Source of the DNA: Bactrocera neohumeralis
Lineage: Eukaryota; Arthropoda; Insecta; Diptera; Tephritidae
Assembly (NCBI RefSeq): GCF_024586455.1
Contig: NW_026089624.1
Span: 4,803,341 to 4,867,340 of the forward strand
Reading direction: 5' to 3'
DNA length: 64,000 nt
Shown here: positions 10,749 to 21,155 of the stretch, piece after piece
Position numbering within the stretch: the first letter of the stretch is position 1
How the letters are laid out: each line of letters opens with the position of its first letter
Notes under the pieces: model-generated
Database searches by the model: none
What the model was told of the DNA's origin: nothing
What the model saw: only the letters and a program-made list of their open reading frames with translations
Translations under genes and position numbers: made by a program

Positions 10749-11566
10749 TATACTCTCGCAACAAAGTTGCTAAAGAGAGTATTATAGTTTTGTTCACATA
10801 ACGGTTGTTTGTAAGTCCTAAAACTAAAAGAGTCAGATATAGGGTTATATACACCAAAGTGATCAGGGTGATGAGTAGAGTTGAAATCCGAATGTCTGTC
10901 TGTCCGTCCGTCCGTCTGTCCGTGCAAGCTGCAGGGCGCGGCCCCGCCCCTCAATAAGTTGTTTGTACATATATCGGAAACTACTATAGCTATGTCAACT
11001 AAACTCTATAGAGTCGTTTCCTTCAGGCATTTCCATATACAGTTTAAAAATGGAAGAAATCGGATAATAACCACGCCCACCTCCCATACAAAGGTTATGT
11101 TGAAAATCACTAAAAGTGCGTTAACCGACTAACAAAAAACGTCAGAAACACTAAATTTTACGGAAGAAGTGGCAGAGAGAAGCTGCACCCAGGCTTTTTT
11201 GGAAAATTGAAAATGGGCGTGGCGTCGCCCACTTATGGACCAAAAACTATATCTCAGGAACTACTTCACCGATTTCAATGAAATTCGGTATATAATATTT
11301 TCTTACCACCCTGATAACATGTACGAAATATGGGTGAAATCGGTTCACAACCACGCCTTCTTCCAATATAACGCTACTTTGAATTCCATCTGATGCCTTC
11401 TCTGTATAATATATACATTAGGAACCAGTGATGATAGCGGAATAAAACTTTACACAAATACGGTATTTGAAAAATATGTAAATGACGATTAATGAAATCT
11501 CACACTTTATCATGCGAGAGTATAAAATGTTCGGTGACACCCGAACTTAGCCTTTCCTTACGTGTT
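10749..11566 (+). repeat. DINE-1/Helentron-like element, copy B
   Basis: Same termini and GTCY tract as copy A, inserted at the same base of the gypsy RNase H region, with a few percent divergence. It was therefore copied together with the surrounding gypsy sequence rather than inserted twice. Confidence 0.8.
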
Positions 11567-12863
11567 AATTTGGTGTTGGGGTTTTTTTCTGATATGGGAA
11601 AAATTAAAGATTGATGATCGGTGTATATAGTTAAGTCTGCTATGCCTTATAAGTAATTTCGGAGTTTCTGTAAGGACCACACAATTGCGAGTAACTCTTT
11701 CTCATTTGTAGAGTAATTCTGTACGGTTTGACTAAGTGTTCGTGAAATAAATGAAATTGGTTTTTTTATTTTGTGATAATACTGCTCCTATGGCAAAGTT
11801 ACTAGCGTCTGTGGTCAATTCAAAGGGTTTGCTGAAATTTGGTTGGAAAAGTTCAACCTGAGCTTGAAGTTCTTCTTTTATTCTACTTAATGCTGCTATT
11901 GCAGGTTCATCTAATATGATTTTAATTTTTGCGCGGAGTGGGAGTGCGCAGTGGGAAAATCTTTTATAGCTTGTATTTTTACGGGATCGACGGTGATTTT
12001 ATTAAACTTAATTATATGCCCCAAATATTCTACTGAGTCTTTAAAGAAGTGTGACTTTTCATTGGAAATCTTCATGTTAGCTTGATGAAGTGAATTTATA
12101 GTAATGCGTATGAAGAGTAAATGAGAACATCGTCTATATACACAGACGCAAATTTGCCAATATATGGTTTCATGATATCATCGATACACCTTTGAAAAAT
12201 TCACGGAGCATTTTTCAGTCCAAAAGGCATGCGAAGAAATTCATATTTGGCTCCATTTACACTAAAAGCTGTTTTCTCTCTGTCAGATTCTTTAATAAGA
12301 ATCTAGTGAAATCCAGATTCCAAATCTAAAGTTGTAAATATTTTTGCATTACCAAGATTTTATATAGTCATAGCTACATCAAGTATGGGGTATCTATCTG
12401 TAATAGTTTGAGCGTTTAGCTTTTGAAAGTCTACAACCATTCTGCGTTTAGGTTTCCCTTGTTCGTTGGTACCTTTTTTAGAACTGTTCAAATGGGTGAA
12501 TTGTACGGACTTTTACCAGGTTAGATTATTTCACTTTCTAAAAGTTTAATTATTTCTTTGTTAATAAAAATCATTCGTCCTAATTGTGGCTTGTACAGTG
12601 GTAATAAATGGTAATATTGAGTTAGTACCTTCATTTTGTTGCATTATTTTTTCAATTTCAGATCTATATTTTTCATTACTTACTGTATAATTAATTTTTT
12701 GCAAAATTTCTCTTTCTTTCTTGGCCCTATATTTATAACTGAGCTTATACTCGAAAAGGTTAATCTCTGCTTTAACTGTTCTGAGTCCCTGTTCGCCCAG
12801 AAGAATATCAAATTCTTCTAATGCATCAGTTTCAAAAAATGTAAGGAAATTATCTAACCTATT
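11567..12863 (-). pseudogene. Ty3/gypsy protease tail, reverse transcriptase and RNase H, decayed
   Basis: Reading the minus strand from 12863 down: an aspartic-protease tail (EEFDILLGEQGLRTVKAEI, near 12760-12810), RT thumb/finger blocks (KRRMVVDFQKLNAQTITDRY), LRMPFGLKNAP (about 12207-12240), the catalytic box YIDDVLIYS (about 12110-12145), then RNase H (FELTTDASNFAIGAVLSQ near 11790-11840, STNEKELLAIVWSL near 11680-11720, YTDHQSL near 11615). Many small frameshifts and stops; no long open frame remains. It continues the gag-pro at 16797-18275 across two inserted elements and continues into RNase H/integrase copy B across the DINE repeat. Confidence 0.82.
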
Positions 12864-13095
12864 AGGCGTGTTTTATTTGACCAGCAATTAGCTTATTTTG
12901 TATGGAAGACTTAGTCAACATAATTATGTTGGCTTGTCATAAGCTATCATAGCTTGTATATTGGGCTAGAGGCATTGCCAGTTAAAATGTTTTTTTCATT
13001 CACAATAGCTATGATTTTTCCCAAAAAAAGTAGTTGGCAATAGCGACAACCCTTATTTTGACAGATAAAAATGTAAACAAATGAAAAATATATAA

Positions 13096-14384
13096 ATGAA
13101 AAGTATAGAGGTGCACGAAATGGAAAATTTTATAAAAGATGCGGTAAGTAGGGATTTTAAATTAAAATTAAGACAAAATTAAATTTGTGTGTTTTCCAGT
13201 TGCTTGGTACTATGTGCACAAATTCAATTAATGAATTGGTTAAGGAAATATTGACCATCCTTGCTGGTTTAGCAGCTGAATCAAGTTCGTCATCGGAGGA
13301 TTCAGAGCAGATAGAGCATCCAAATTGCTCTAATTTTGTGGACACCATAGATAATTTTGGAGATGAGGATTTCAAATCACACTTTCGTTTGAGCCGCACC
13401 ACTTTAGATTACTTAATAGGTATGCTTTGTTTTTGTTATGAGACTGTTCTGTATGAGTATTTTTTGCAGGAGGATATGAGGAAAGTGAACAAACCCGTTT
13501 TGCTACGAAGTCCGGAAAAGCCAAAGTTCCTGCTAAAACAGTGATGTACATGTATGTATGGTACTTAAGTAATACAATTACCTGCAGACAACTAGCCGTA
13601 TTGTTGGGTGTAACGAAGTCCACAGCATGGGCGATTGTTCGTCGGGTTGTCGCGTGGGTTATCTCAATAGGCCTGAGTTTGTTAAGTGGCCAACTGGAGA
13701 TGCGTTGGAAGAAACAACTCGCAAGTTTTTACAAAGGAAACAAATACCAGTTGTTATTAATGTGAAATTGATTGTACCCATATAACAATTAATGCACCAA
13801 TAAAAGACAAACATATATATTTTGATCGTAAACGTAATTATAGTGTTGTTCTGCAGGCCACTGTCGATCCTGATAAAGAATTTTTTGATATTTATTGTGG
13901 TGAACCCGGATCATATCATGACTCTAGAGTGCTAAAAAGGTCAGCATTTTATAGAAAAGCGGAATATAATATGGAAAGTTTATTTCCAAATTCTACTTTT
14001 ATTCTCGGGGACTCGGCATACCCTTGCAGAAATTACCTCATACCGGTGTTTAAAGATTATGGTTCGTTAACGCCCAATCAAATCAGTTTTAACAAAACAC
14101 ATTCTTCAGCAAGAATATTTGTTGAAAATGCATTTGGAGCACTGAAAGGACGTCTCCGAAGGCTTCTTAAATTTACGGAGCACAGAAATTTATGTGCAAT
14201 TTCGAATTTAGTTGCAAATGCATGCATTATGTACAATATATGTATTATCACAAATGACGATACAATTATTGACCCTCAAATTGAAAGTGCCGAACCGGAG
14301 CCAGAACCTGCTAAAGAGCTGGCGAGAGAAGCAAGTGCAGATCGGCGGAATCAGTTGCTTACAGTTTTAACACGAAATAATTAA
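13096..14384 (+). pseudogene. Harbinger DDE transposase, three exons, two frameshifts
   Basis: Predicted exons 13096-13143, 13200-13419 and 13470-14384 with GT..AG introns of 56 and 50 bp (phase kept: LDYLIG joins GYEESEQTRF). The N-terminus has a Ser-rich acidic stretch, then FRLSRTTLDYLIG and the helix-turn-helix CRQLAVLLGVTKSTAWAIV. Catalytic DDE triad: Asp in IDCTH (about 13770), Asp in LGDSAYP (about 14010), Glu in FVENAFGALKGRLRRL (about 14120). One frameshift near 13665 and another near 13763 disconnect the HTH from the catalytic core, so this copy is inactive, but every domain is still visible. The start at 13096 opens the frame; an in-frame ATG at 13120 is an alternative. Confidence 0.85.
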
Positions 14385-14615
14385 TACATTCTAATTTTTT
14401 TTTTTAAATGCACTCTTAGAGCAACATTTTCCATTTCCAATCTCAAATAATAAAATTATTTATAATTTTACGACATATTTGTTTTATATAATCACGTACA
14501 TATACGTATGCATTTGCAGATTTGTATGTAAAAAATGTTCATTTTATTATAAGCTTGATTTTATATTTCCATTAAATAAAACAATACACATTCGTTATGA
14601 AATCAAGTAGCTTTT

Positions 14616-15544
14616 CTAATTTTTATTCACAAAAGACTGCTGTAAAATTTTTAATTTTTCTTCTTCTATTTTCAGTTTTTTTTCTTCAATTTCTATTAGA
14701 ATATCTTGTTTTTCGGCCATATCCTGTATTTCTTTTTCTATATTCGCGTAAAACTTCGCCTTTACTTCAGCACTTTTCCTTTTTTGTTCGATTTTTTTAT
14801 CAAAATATCGTTCTTTAGCGCTTTTCCGATAACGACGATTTGGAATAGGATTTGCTGCGTTCGGCTCCTGTGAATACACTGCATTCGGTATGCATATGCT
14901 ACGGCTTAGTGCAGACTGGCTCTGCCTTGAAGTACTTGGCATATCGTCGAGCATTGTTTGAAAATCAGTTGAATCCTTACCTGTTTAAAAATATAAAAAA
15001 GCGAATGCAATATAAGCAATGCATAATGAACATTACATTTTAACAAACCACTAGACTCAACCAATGCCTCTTGAGGTTCTGTCCCAAAGTTTATGTTGTG
15101 GTTGTTGTACACCAAGCAACTTTCGACAAAAATTTCGTCCATTTCGCGCATATAAGGTACTGTGCACCGAGAAGTGCCAGTCTGCTTCTCGTTGTCTTTC
15201 GCTGTTTTGTAGGCATTCAAAAACGTTCGCATTTTTGATACAAGGGTAGCCGCTAATTGTTGTTCCTGTGGAAGCAAATGTAATAAATTTTTACAAAATA
15301 ACTTTAAAATATTCTTACTGTAAATCCTTGATATACCATGTCCTCCAAGACGTTTTCATATGCGAACTTTTTCTTCCGCGCATGCAGGAACTCATCCTTC
15401 CTCTCAGTGTAGCACTTCAGGAATAGAAGTGTCTCGGCCTTCGTCCAAACTTTTCTTTTGCTGTATATAAACGAAATAAATAATTATTTAGTTTGTGAAA
15501 AGTTTGTTTACAAATTTAAAAATTCAAATTTACCTTTTCTCCAT
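14616..15544 (-). CDS. Harbinger accessory Myb/SANT-like protein, intact four-exon gene
   Basis: Minus-strand gene join(15544..15534, 15460..15319, 15265..15049, 14980..14616). Every intron has GT..AG ends and the summed exons are 735 nt, which I read as an uninterrupted 244-residue protein. The N-terminal ~100 residues form a Myb/SANT-like domain (KRKVWTKAETLLFLKCYTER .. YENVLEDMVYQG .. LVSKMRTFLNAYKTAKD). The C-terminus is a charged coiled coil (RRYRKSAKERYFDKKIEQ, then Lys/Glu heptads to FVNKN). In Harbinger elements this partner binds DNA at the element ends and helps import the transposase. It is convergent with, and 232 bp from, the transposase. It is open although the transposase is broken. 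Confidence 0.8.
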
Positions 15545-15710
15545 GTCAAAAACTTCGTTACAATAAATTGAATATCAGCTGATTGTTATTGCCCGCGTTG
15601 CCAACATAATTCATATTTAAGCGAAAATGAGAAATAAGCTAAATGCGTTTTATTTGTCCATGGTTTAGCTATTAGCTTATGATGGTCAAATAAAACACGG
15701 CTAATATTAT

Positions 15711-16789
15711 TATACTCTCGCAACAATGTTGCTAAGGAGAGTATTATTGTTATGTTCACATAACGGTTGTTTGTAAGTCCTAAAACTAAAACAGTCAGAT
15801 ATAGGGTTATATATACCAAAGTGATCAGGGTGACGAGTAGAGTCGAAGTCCGGATGTCTGTCTGTCTGTCTGTCCGTCCGTCCGTCTGTCCGTCCGTCCG
15901 TGCAAGCTGTAACTTGAGTAAAAATTGAGATATCATGATGAAACTTGGTACACGTATTCTTTGGCTCCATAAGAAGGTTAAGTTCGAAGATGGGCAAAAT
16001 CGGCCTACTGCCACGCCCACAAAATGGCGGAAACCGAAAACCTATAAAGTGTCATAACTAAGCCATAAATAAAGATATTAAAGTGAAATTTGGCACAAGG
16101 GATCGCATTTGGGAGGGGCATATTTGGACGTAATTTTTTTGGAAAAGTGGGCGTGGCCCCGCCCCCTACTAAGTTTTTTGTACGTATCTCGGAAACTACT
16201 ATAGCTATGTCAACCAAACTCTACAGAGTCGTTTCCTTCAGGCATTTCCATATACAGTTCGAAAATGGAAGAAATCGGATAATAACCACGCCCACCTCCC
16301 ATACAAAGGTTTTGTTGAAAATCACTAAAAGTGCGTTAACGGACTAACAAAAAACGTCAGAAACACTAAATTTTACGGAAAAAATGGCAGAAGGAAGCTG
16401 CACCCAGGCTTTATTTAAAAATTGAAAATGGGCGTGGCCTCGCCCACTTATGGACCAAAAACCATATCTCGGGAACTACTAGACCGATTTCAATGAAATT
16501 CGATATATAATATTTTCTTAACACCCTGATGACATGTACGAAATATAGGTGAAATCGGTTCACAACCACGTCTTCTTCCAATATAACGCTATTTTGAATT
16601 CCATCTGTTGCCTTCTCTGTATAATATATAGTACATTAGGAACCAATGATGACAGCGGAATAAAACTTTACAAAAATACGGTATTTGAAAAATATGTAAA
16701 TGACGTATAATGAAATCTCGATTATCACTTTATCATGCGAGAGGATAAAATGTTCGGTGACACCCGAACTTAGCCCTTCCTTACTTGTT
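15711..16789 (+). repeat. DINE-1/Helentron-like element, copy C (longest)
   Basis: Same 5' hairpin and 3' end as copies A and B, but with the full interior: a longer GTCY tract (about 15856-15900) followed by ~240 bp (AAGCTGTAACTTGAGTAAAAATTGAGATATC and on) that A and B lack. It inserted in the gypsy pro region beside Harbinger. One base change in the 3' GAGAGTATAAAAT block (GAGAGGATAAAAT). Confidence 0.82.
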
Positions 16790-16796
16790 TTTTTTT

Positions 16797-18275
16797 TTAT
16801 TTTGATATTGAGAAACCATGAAAAGTTTTTACTTTTGTGGGTTTGATTGGAATAAACTCACCGATATTACATTTGGTACTTATGTAATTGTTTGTTGCTC
16901 CAGTGTCGATGAGGATATTAACTGCTTTGCCTGTATTCCTGCAGTGGCGTTGAAGACACGGCAATTGATTCACTCGCTTGAGAAAAACAAAGCCTGTCTT
17001 ATATTCATAGTCGCTATGTTGTGGTGTGAGAGAGCCTAGTTCTTCTTCCTGTATTTTGTTTATTCGTTGTATCTTCTCTGGTGCGTTGTAATTGCGAGAT
17101 GAAGGATTTTGGTGCCTCTTCTGTGGATCTCCTCGAATTGGGTTATTTGGAGCTAATCCTTGCATTTGACGGTTATAGCTGTTTTGTAAAGGTGCAGCTT
17201 TGAAGTTGGTGGGTCTTCTGTATTGCCGCGAGGAATCTACGTTCATTATTTGGCACTGTGGGGTGGGTGCCCTCGGTGTATATTGCACTTGCACGTTTGG
17301 TCTATATCTTCGCTGATCATCGCGGTATCTTCTGTTTTGAAATGGTTGATGTTGCTGCTTGGGTGCACGTGTTTCTTCATGATGTCTTCTGTTTTGAAGG
17401 TGTTGATGTGGCATATTGTATTTCCTGTAGTTATCGTACTGAGGAAAATCGAATTGCAATTTCTCGTTGTCGTGGTATATCGTACTTGCGATGGCGTAGG
17501 CGGTTTCTAAATCCTTTGGATTGTGGCTGTAGAGGGTGCCGCTTGTATACTTGCTGTTCAAACCATGAATAAACGTTCTGACGGCTTCTTGATTCGCATA
17601 GTTTTGCATTTCTGATGGGTCACCTGAGCTTCCCAATTCAATTTTTGTTAGAGCAAGATTCAATGCCCTGCGGACTTCGCAATGAAATTCAGCCAGCGTA
17701 AGTTTGATATGCGTAATCTTTTTCATTTCGTCTAGTAAGACGTAAAAACGTCTCTGGTCCGCATACGTGTAGGCGAGGCGATTTATGATTGAGTAGAAGT
17801 TGAACTTCGTGTTGTGGTTGATTAAAATATCGGCTGCTTCTCCTTGAATTTTCGAATGCAATATCGAAAGTGCGGTATAGTATGTCGGAGTTGTGGCATA
17901 TTCTTTTATGTTTTCCATGTGCGTCCACGCACGTTTTCTCCAGGTTCTGTAATGATTTATATTGCCCGTGAAGTCTGGCAATGCTTTAAAAATATCCAGG
18001 TTAATGTGCATTTCGTTCATTATATTTAGTTTGCAGTCCTCGTGTTGATCCGTAATTGCCACATTTGATGGCAGACTGTTCTCCAGGGTAGCCACTCTTT
18101 GTTGGTTCTCAGTTAGAGATGTAGTTAAAGCAGCTATTTGAGCCCTGAGATTGGCAATCTCCTGTGCAGACATCTCGAAGTTGGGGATCAATAAGGGACG
18201 ACGCAAATTGAACAGTTTTTGTCTCTTTTTATGAGATTCCACTGTGATTTCGATGTTTATCGGTGCTGTTTCCAA
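16797..18275 (-). pseudogene. Ty3/gypsy gag-protease, open but truncated
   Basis: A single 492-codon minus-strand frame. The N-terminus has a coiled coil (EIANLRAQIAALTTSL). Then comes the gag capsid-like region (LDIFKALPDFTGNINHYRTW .. YTALSILHSKIQGEAADIL .. RLAYTYADQRRFYVLLDEM) and an Arg/Gln/Asn-rich basic stretch (about residues 290-420, many RR and QNRRY motifs) that probably binds RNA in place of a zinc knuckle. The aspartic protease begins with ILIDTGATNNYIS (DTG active site, about residue 455). The frame is cut within the protease by DINE copy C; the rest of pol is displaced to 12863 and below. It starts 90 bp downstream of the candidate primer-binding site. A decayed homologue is present in each ~5.4-kb unit at 24.7 and 30.2 kb. 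Confidence 0.85.
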
Positions 18276-18363
18276 TTTTCTTTTTTTCCTTCTTCAGGAA
18301 CGTAGATTTTAGTTTTATCCCTTTATGTCAGGATATGGCAGGTTCAGTTCAAACGAAAAGAAC

Positions 18364-18378
18364 GGTTGAGCCCCCAGT
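18364..18378 (-). promoter_or_regulatory. Candidate tRNA primer-binding site
   Basis: CGGTTGAGCCCCCA on the plus strand ends in CCA like a tRNA 3' end. On the minus strand it reads TGGGGGCTCAACCG immediately after the presumed LTR end and ahead of gag, the right place and polarity for priming reverse transcription. The tRNA identity is not established. Confidence 0.5.
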
Positions 18379-18765
18379 TAGCAAACTGTTGTTTGTCGCG
18401 AGTAAAAGAAATTATATTTATTTGGGCAGTACACTTATTTTCGTGTTGTCTTTTTATTCATAATTTCTTACTGATTACATTTTATAATCTTAGTGCTATT
18501 TATACTTGTGGAATGCGGCGATTTACGCTTGAGAGTCATAACTAGGTAAACAAAAAATTCCAAAAATATCCTACTCCTAGAAATATGTATGAAATATGAA
18601 TATATTAAAATAGCAATACAACTCAAAGCTTTAAAAATAATCTAGTTGAATGACAAAAAATACCTCAGACACATAACTATAGATAAGTGCTAATTTTTTT
18701 CGGTATAACTTATGTTCTGCTAAAAAGTACCGTTATTCCGAATAAATTAAGTCACAACTTACAGA
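18379..18765 (-). repeat. Probable 5' LTR of the minus-strand gypsy provirus
   Basis: Lies just outside the primer-binding site. It contains a TATA-like TATAAATA (minus strand, about 18490-18502) and AT-rich U3/U5-like sequence. No second LTR copy was found intact in the window, so the outer boundary is uncertain; the mariner at 18767 may cut it. Confidence 0.45.
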
Positions 18766-18766
18766 G

Positions 18767-19591
18767 TTTGTTCGGAAAGTATTAGGACTCAGTCGATTTA
18801 AAAAAATGTATTGAAGCAATGGTTACAATTCTTTAAAAACTTTCGAAATAGGCTCCTTCTGCATTGATGCAGTGCTGCCAGCGCGATTTCCAAGCATTGA
18901 GGGCGTCACGGAAGGTATTCTCCGGAATGCTGCTTGGATCCCATCTGTCGTTGGAAGATTGCATCTTTGTCTCGTGATCATACTCAAAGATCCATGACTC
19001 GTCACCTGTGATTACGTTATCCAAAAATTGGCGGTCCCTTTCACACATGTTCAAATTTTCTTGACACACCTCCACTTTCCGCAATTTCTGGTCGCCAGTG
19101 AGCACTTATGGGACCATTTTCGCCCACACTTTTCGCGAGTTCAAGTTCTTCACACAATGTCATGAACCACAGATTTTCATAAATTTAACATCTAAGCAAT
19201 TAAACGAATACTTAGTCGAAGATATGAGTTGCACGGTCTTCAACAGCGACCTCTTCCTGCCCTCCAAAAAGGCCTGGCGCCACCGAAACACACCACTTCT
19301 TGCTAAAGCATCATCTGGGTAAGCCTGCTTGATCACATCAAATGTGTCTGTCTCAGATTTATCGAGTTTCATACAGAATTCAATCGCGTACCTCTGCTCT
19401 AACGAATTCTGCATTTTCGGCTTGCACCTTTCACAAAAACACGTCAGGCGAAATGTTTGTCCTGACTCTCCAGGTGCTCGGGATCAACCGACTAACTCGA
19501 TCGTTAGCTAGAAACGCCCTCTACCGAATCCAGTCGGTGCGCACACGCTCCGAAGTACAGTCGAACTACTACTTTCCGAACAAACCCTCGA
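18767..19591 (-). mobile_element. Internally deleted mariner element
   Basis: Ends are near-perfect inverted repeats (GTTTGTTCGGAAAGTA on both sides) next to TA. The minus-strand transposase is split: an N-terminal part (about 19160-19414, RYAIEFCMKLDKSETDTFDV and GVFRWRQAFLEGR) and a middle part (18833-19105) with the hallmark VITGDESWIFEYDHETKMQS, whose Asp is the first catalytic residue. The last two catalytic Asp residues are deleted and a frameshift separates the halves. At ~825 bp it is about two thirds of a full mariner. Confidence 0.85.
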
Positions 19592-20393
19592 TATCTATGT
19601 CCATACGTATATACTCACCTATCCACACAAAATTCTAAATTCTTTGTTCAGATTATTTAGTAGGGTTGTATAAGTTCGATCGAGCCGTTCTTGATTTATC
19701 ACATTTTGTATTCTATAAATGTTAATGGGAGTTTTTATTTCAAATTGTGTTTTTTTTCTAAGATGCAGATTGCTCTGTCAAATTGTGTCAAAAATGTTTT
19801 TCATGTCGTCGGTGTTTCATATCGTTTACGGGATCTATTTCAATTAAATTGTCAAACCACGATAAGTTTTAAACAGTTGAAGTGAAATGCATATGTGCTT
19901 CTTTATTCGAAACAACATATTGATACAAGTGTTTTATTCTTTTGTAATAGAAGCAATTTGTTTATAATTTACTTTATTATTTTCTATATGAAGGAAAAAA
20001 GCCAAGAGCCAAGCGAGCAAATATAAGTCGGCGAACGCGTAATACAAATAATGTGGCATTACTACGCAGTGTGAACGTAATGCACGAAATAGATCTGTTG
20101 ACCCTGTACCTGTACAACAGTCAGATTATATGATTATAGTATTTACGGATACATTAAAATAATTGACGCAGTTCGTCCACATTGTTATCCGACTAACTTT
20201 CAAGGTGAAACACCCGAGATGTGTTGTAGTAGTGCCAAATTAAGCATTAAAACCTCCACCCGAATCAATAATAATTTATATTCATTAATTTTTGGGACAA
20301 ATCAAACTTTGAAACTTTTTTAGAGTGATGTTCAACACTACAATTCGACATTTCAAATTCTTTTGGTGCTAAAACAAATTGTTATTCTCTAAC
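19592..20393. other. Spacer, nothing recognised
   Basis: About 800 bp of AT-rich sequence without a supported reading frame or terminal repeat. The phrase CGTTCTTGATTTATCACATTTT near 19685 loosely resembles the 266-bp repeat unit at 20621. Confidence 0.4.
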
Positions 20394-20620
20394 AACCTGT
20401 TGCTGTTGTTGAACTATAACTTTTTCGCAACTTTCCCGAATTTAATTATTGGTTAAATGAAGCTTAAAATCTAACCTTTTCAACACTATAAGGTATGACA
20501 TATTGCGATTGGTAGCACTGGAGATATGCGACTTGAACGGCATCTATTGGAAAAATAAGAAAAGACTTTTCGACTATCCAGTATACAAAAAGCATGCCAC
20601 TTTTCGTTGTAATTTTATAA

Positions 20621-21155
20621 CTTAAGATAGGATCATCTATCCAAATCTTTAGGGTTTATTCGAACTATTTAATAGATGGTTTACGTGAAGTTTGCTCACA
20701 ATCGGTTGAGTGGTTCTTTATTTATCACATTTTTGTAACAAAATTCAATAATGAACGTCTAGCCACAATCCTCATCTGTGCGAAGTTCTTCAACATGTCG
20801 TTGATTTGCACCCTCGCCCAGATGAAAGAGAAGGACGATGTGACCAATGATGCCTTCTATGAGAGCTTTGTGCGCACAAATGAGAGCTTAAGATAGGATC
20901 ATCTATCCAAATCTTTAGGGTTTATTCGAACTATTTAATAGATGGTTAACGTGAAGTTTTCTCACAATCGGTTGAGTGGTTCTTTATTTATCACATTTTT
21001 GTAACAAATTAATTCAATAATGAACGTCTAGCCACAATCCTCATCTGTGCGAAGTTCTTCACCATGTCGTTGATTTGCACTCTCGCCCAGATGAAAGAGA
21101 AGGACGATGTGACCAATGATGCCTTCTATGAGAGCTTCGTGCGCACAAATGAGAG
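20621..21155 (+). repeat. 266-bp direct tandem repeat inside unit 1
   Basis: CTTAAGATAGGATCATCTAT starts at 20621 and 20887. The copies run through a LINE endonuclease-like stretch (AQMKEKDDVTNDAFYESFV) and differ by a few bases. The same doublet is in unit 2 at 26093-26627, so it predates the larger duplication. Confidence 0.88.

Larger units (their letters stand above)
12864..15702. mobile_element. PIF/Harbinger transposon (2.84 kb)
   Basis: Terminal inverted repeats AGGCGTGTTTTATTTGACCA (left) and the complement of AGCCGTGTTTTATTTGACCA (right) bound a convergent two-gene element: a DDE transposase on plus (13096-14384) and a Myb/SANT-like protein on minus (14616-15544). This is the standard two-ORF design of PIF/Harbinger. 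Flanks are TTA on the left and TAA on the right, so an exact 3-bp target duplication is not confirmed. It is inserted in the protease region of the gypsy provirus, 8 bp from DINE copy C. A deletion derivative is at 31945-32362. Confidence 0.88.

Noticed and set aside
15696..15712. Exact 3-bp target duplication for the Harbinger element
   Set aside because: Left flank TTA and right flank TAA are not direct repeats, so a TWA duplication cannot be claimed.
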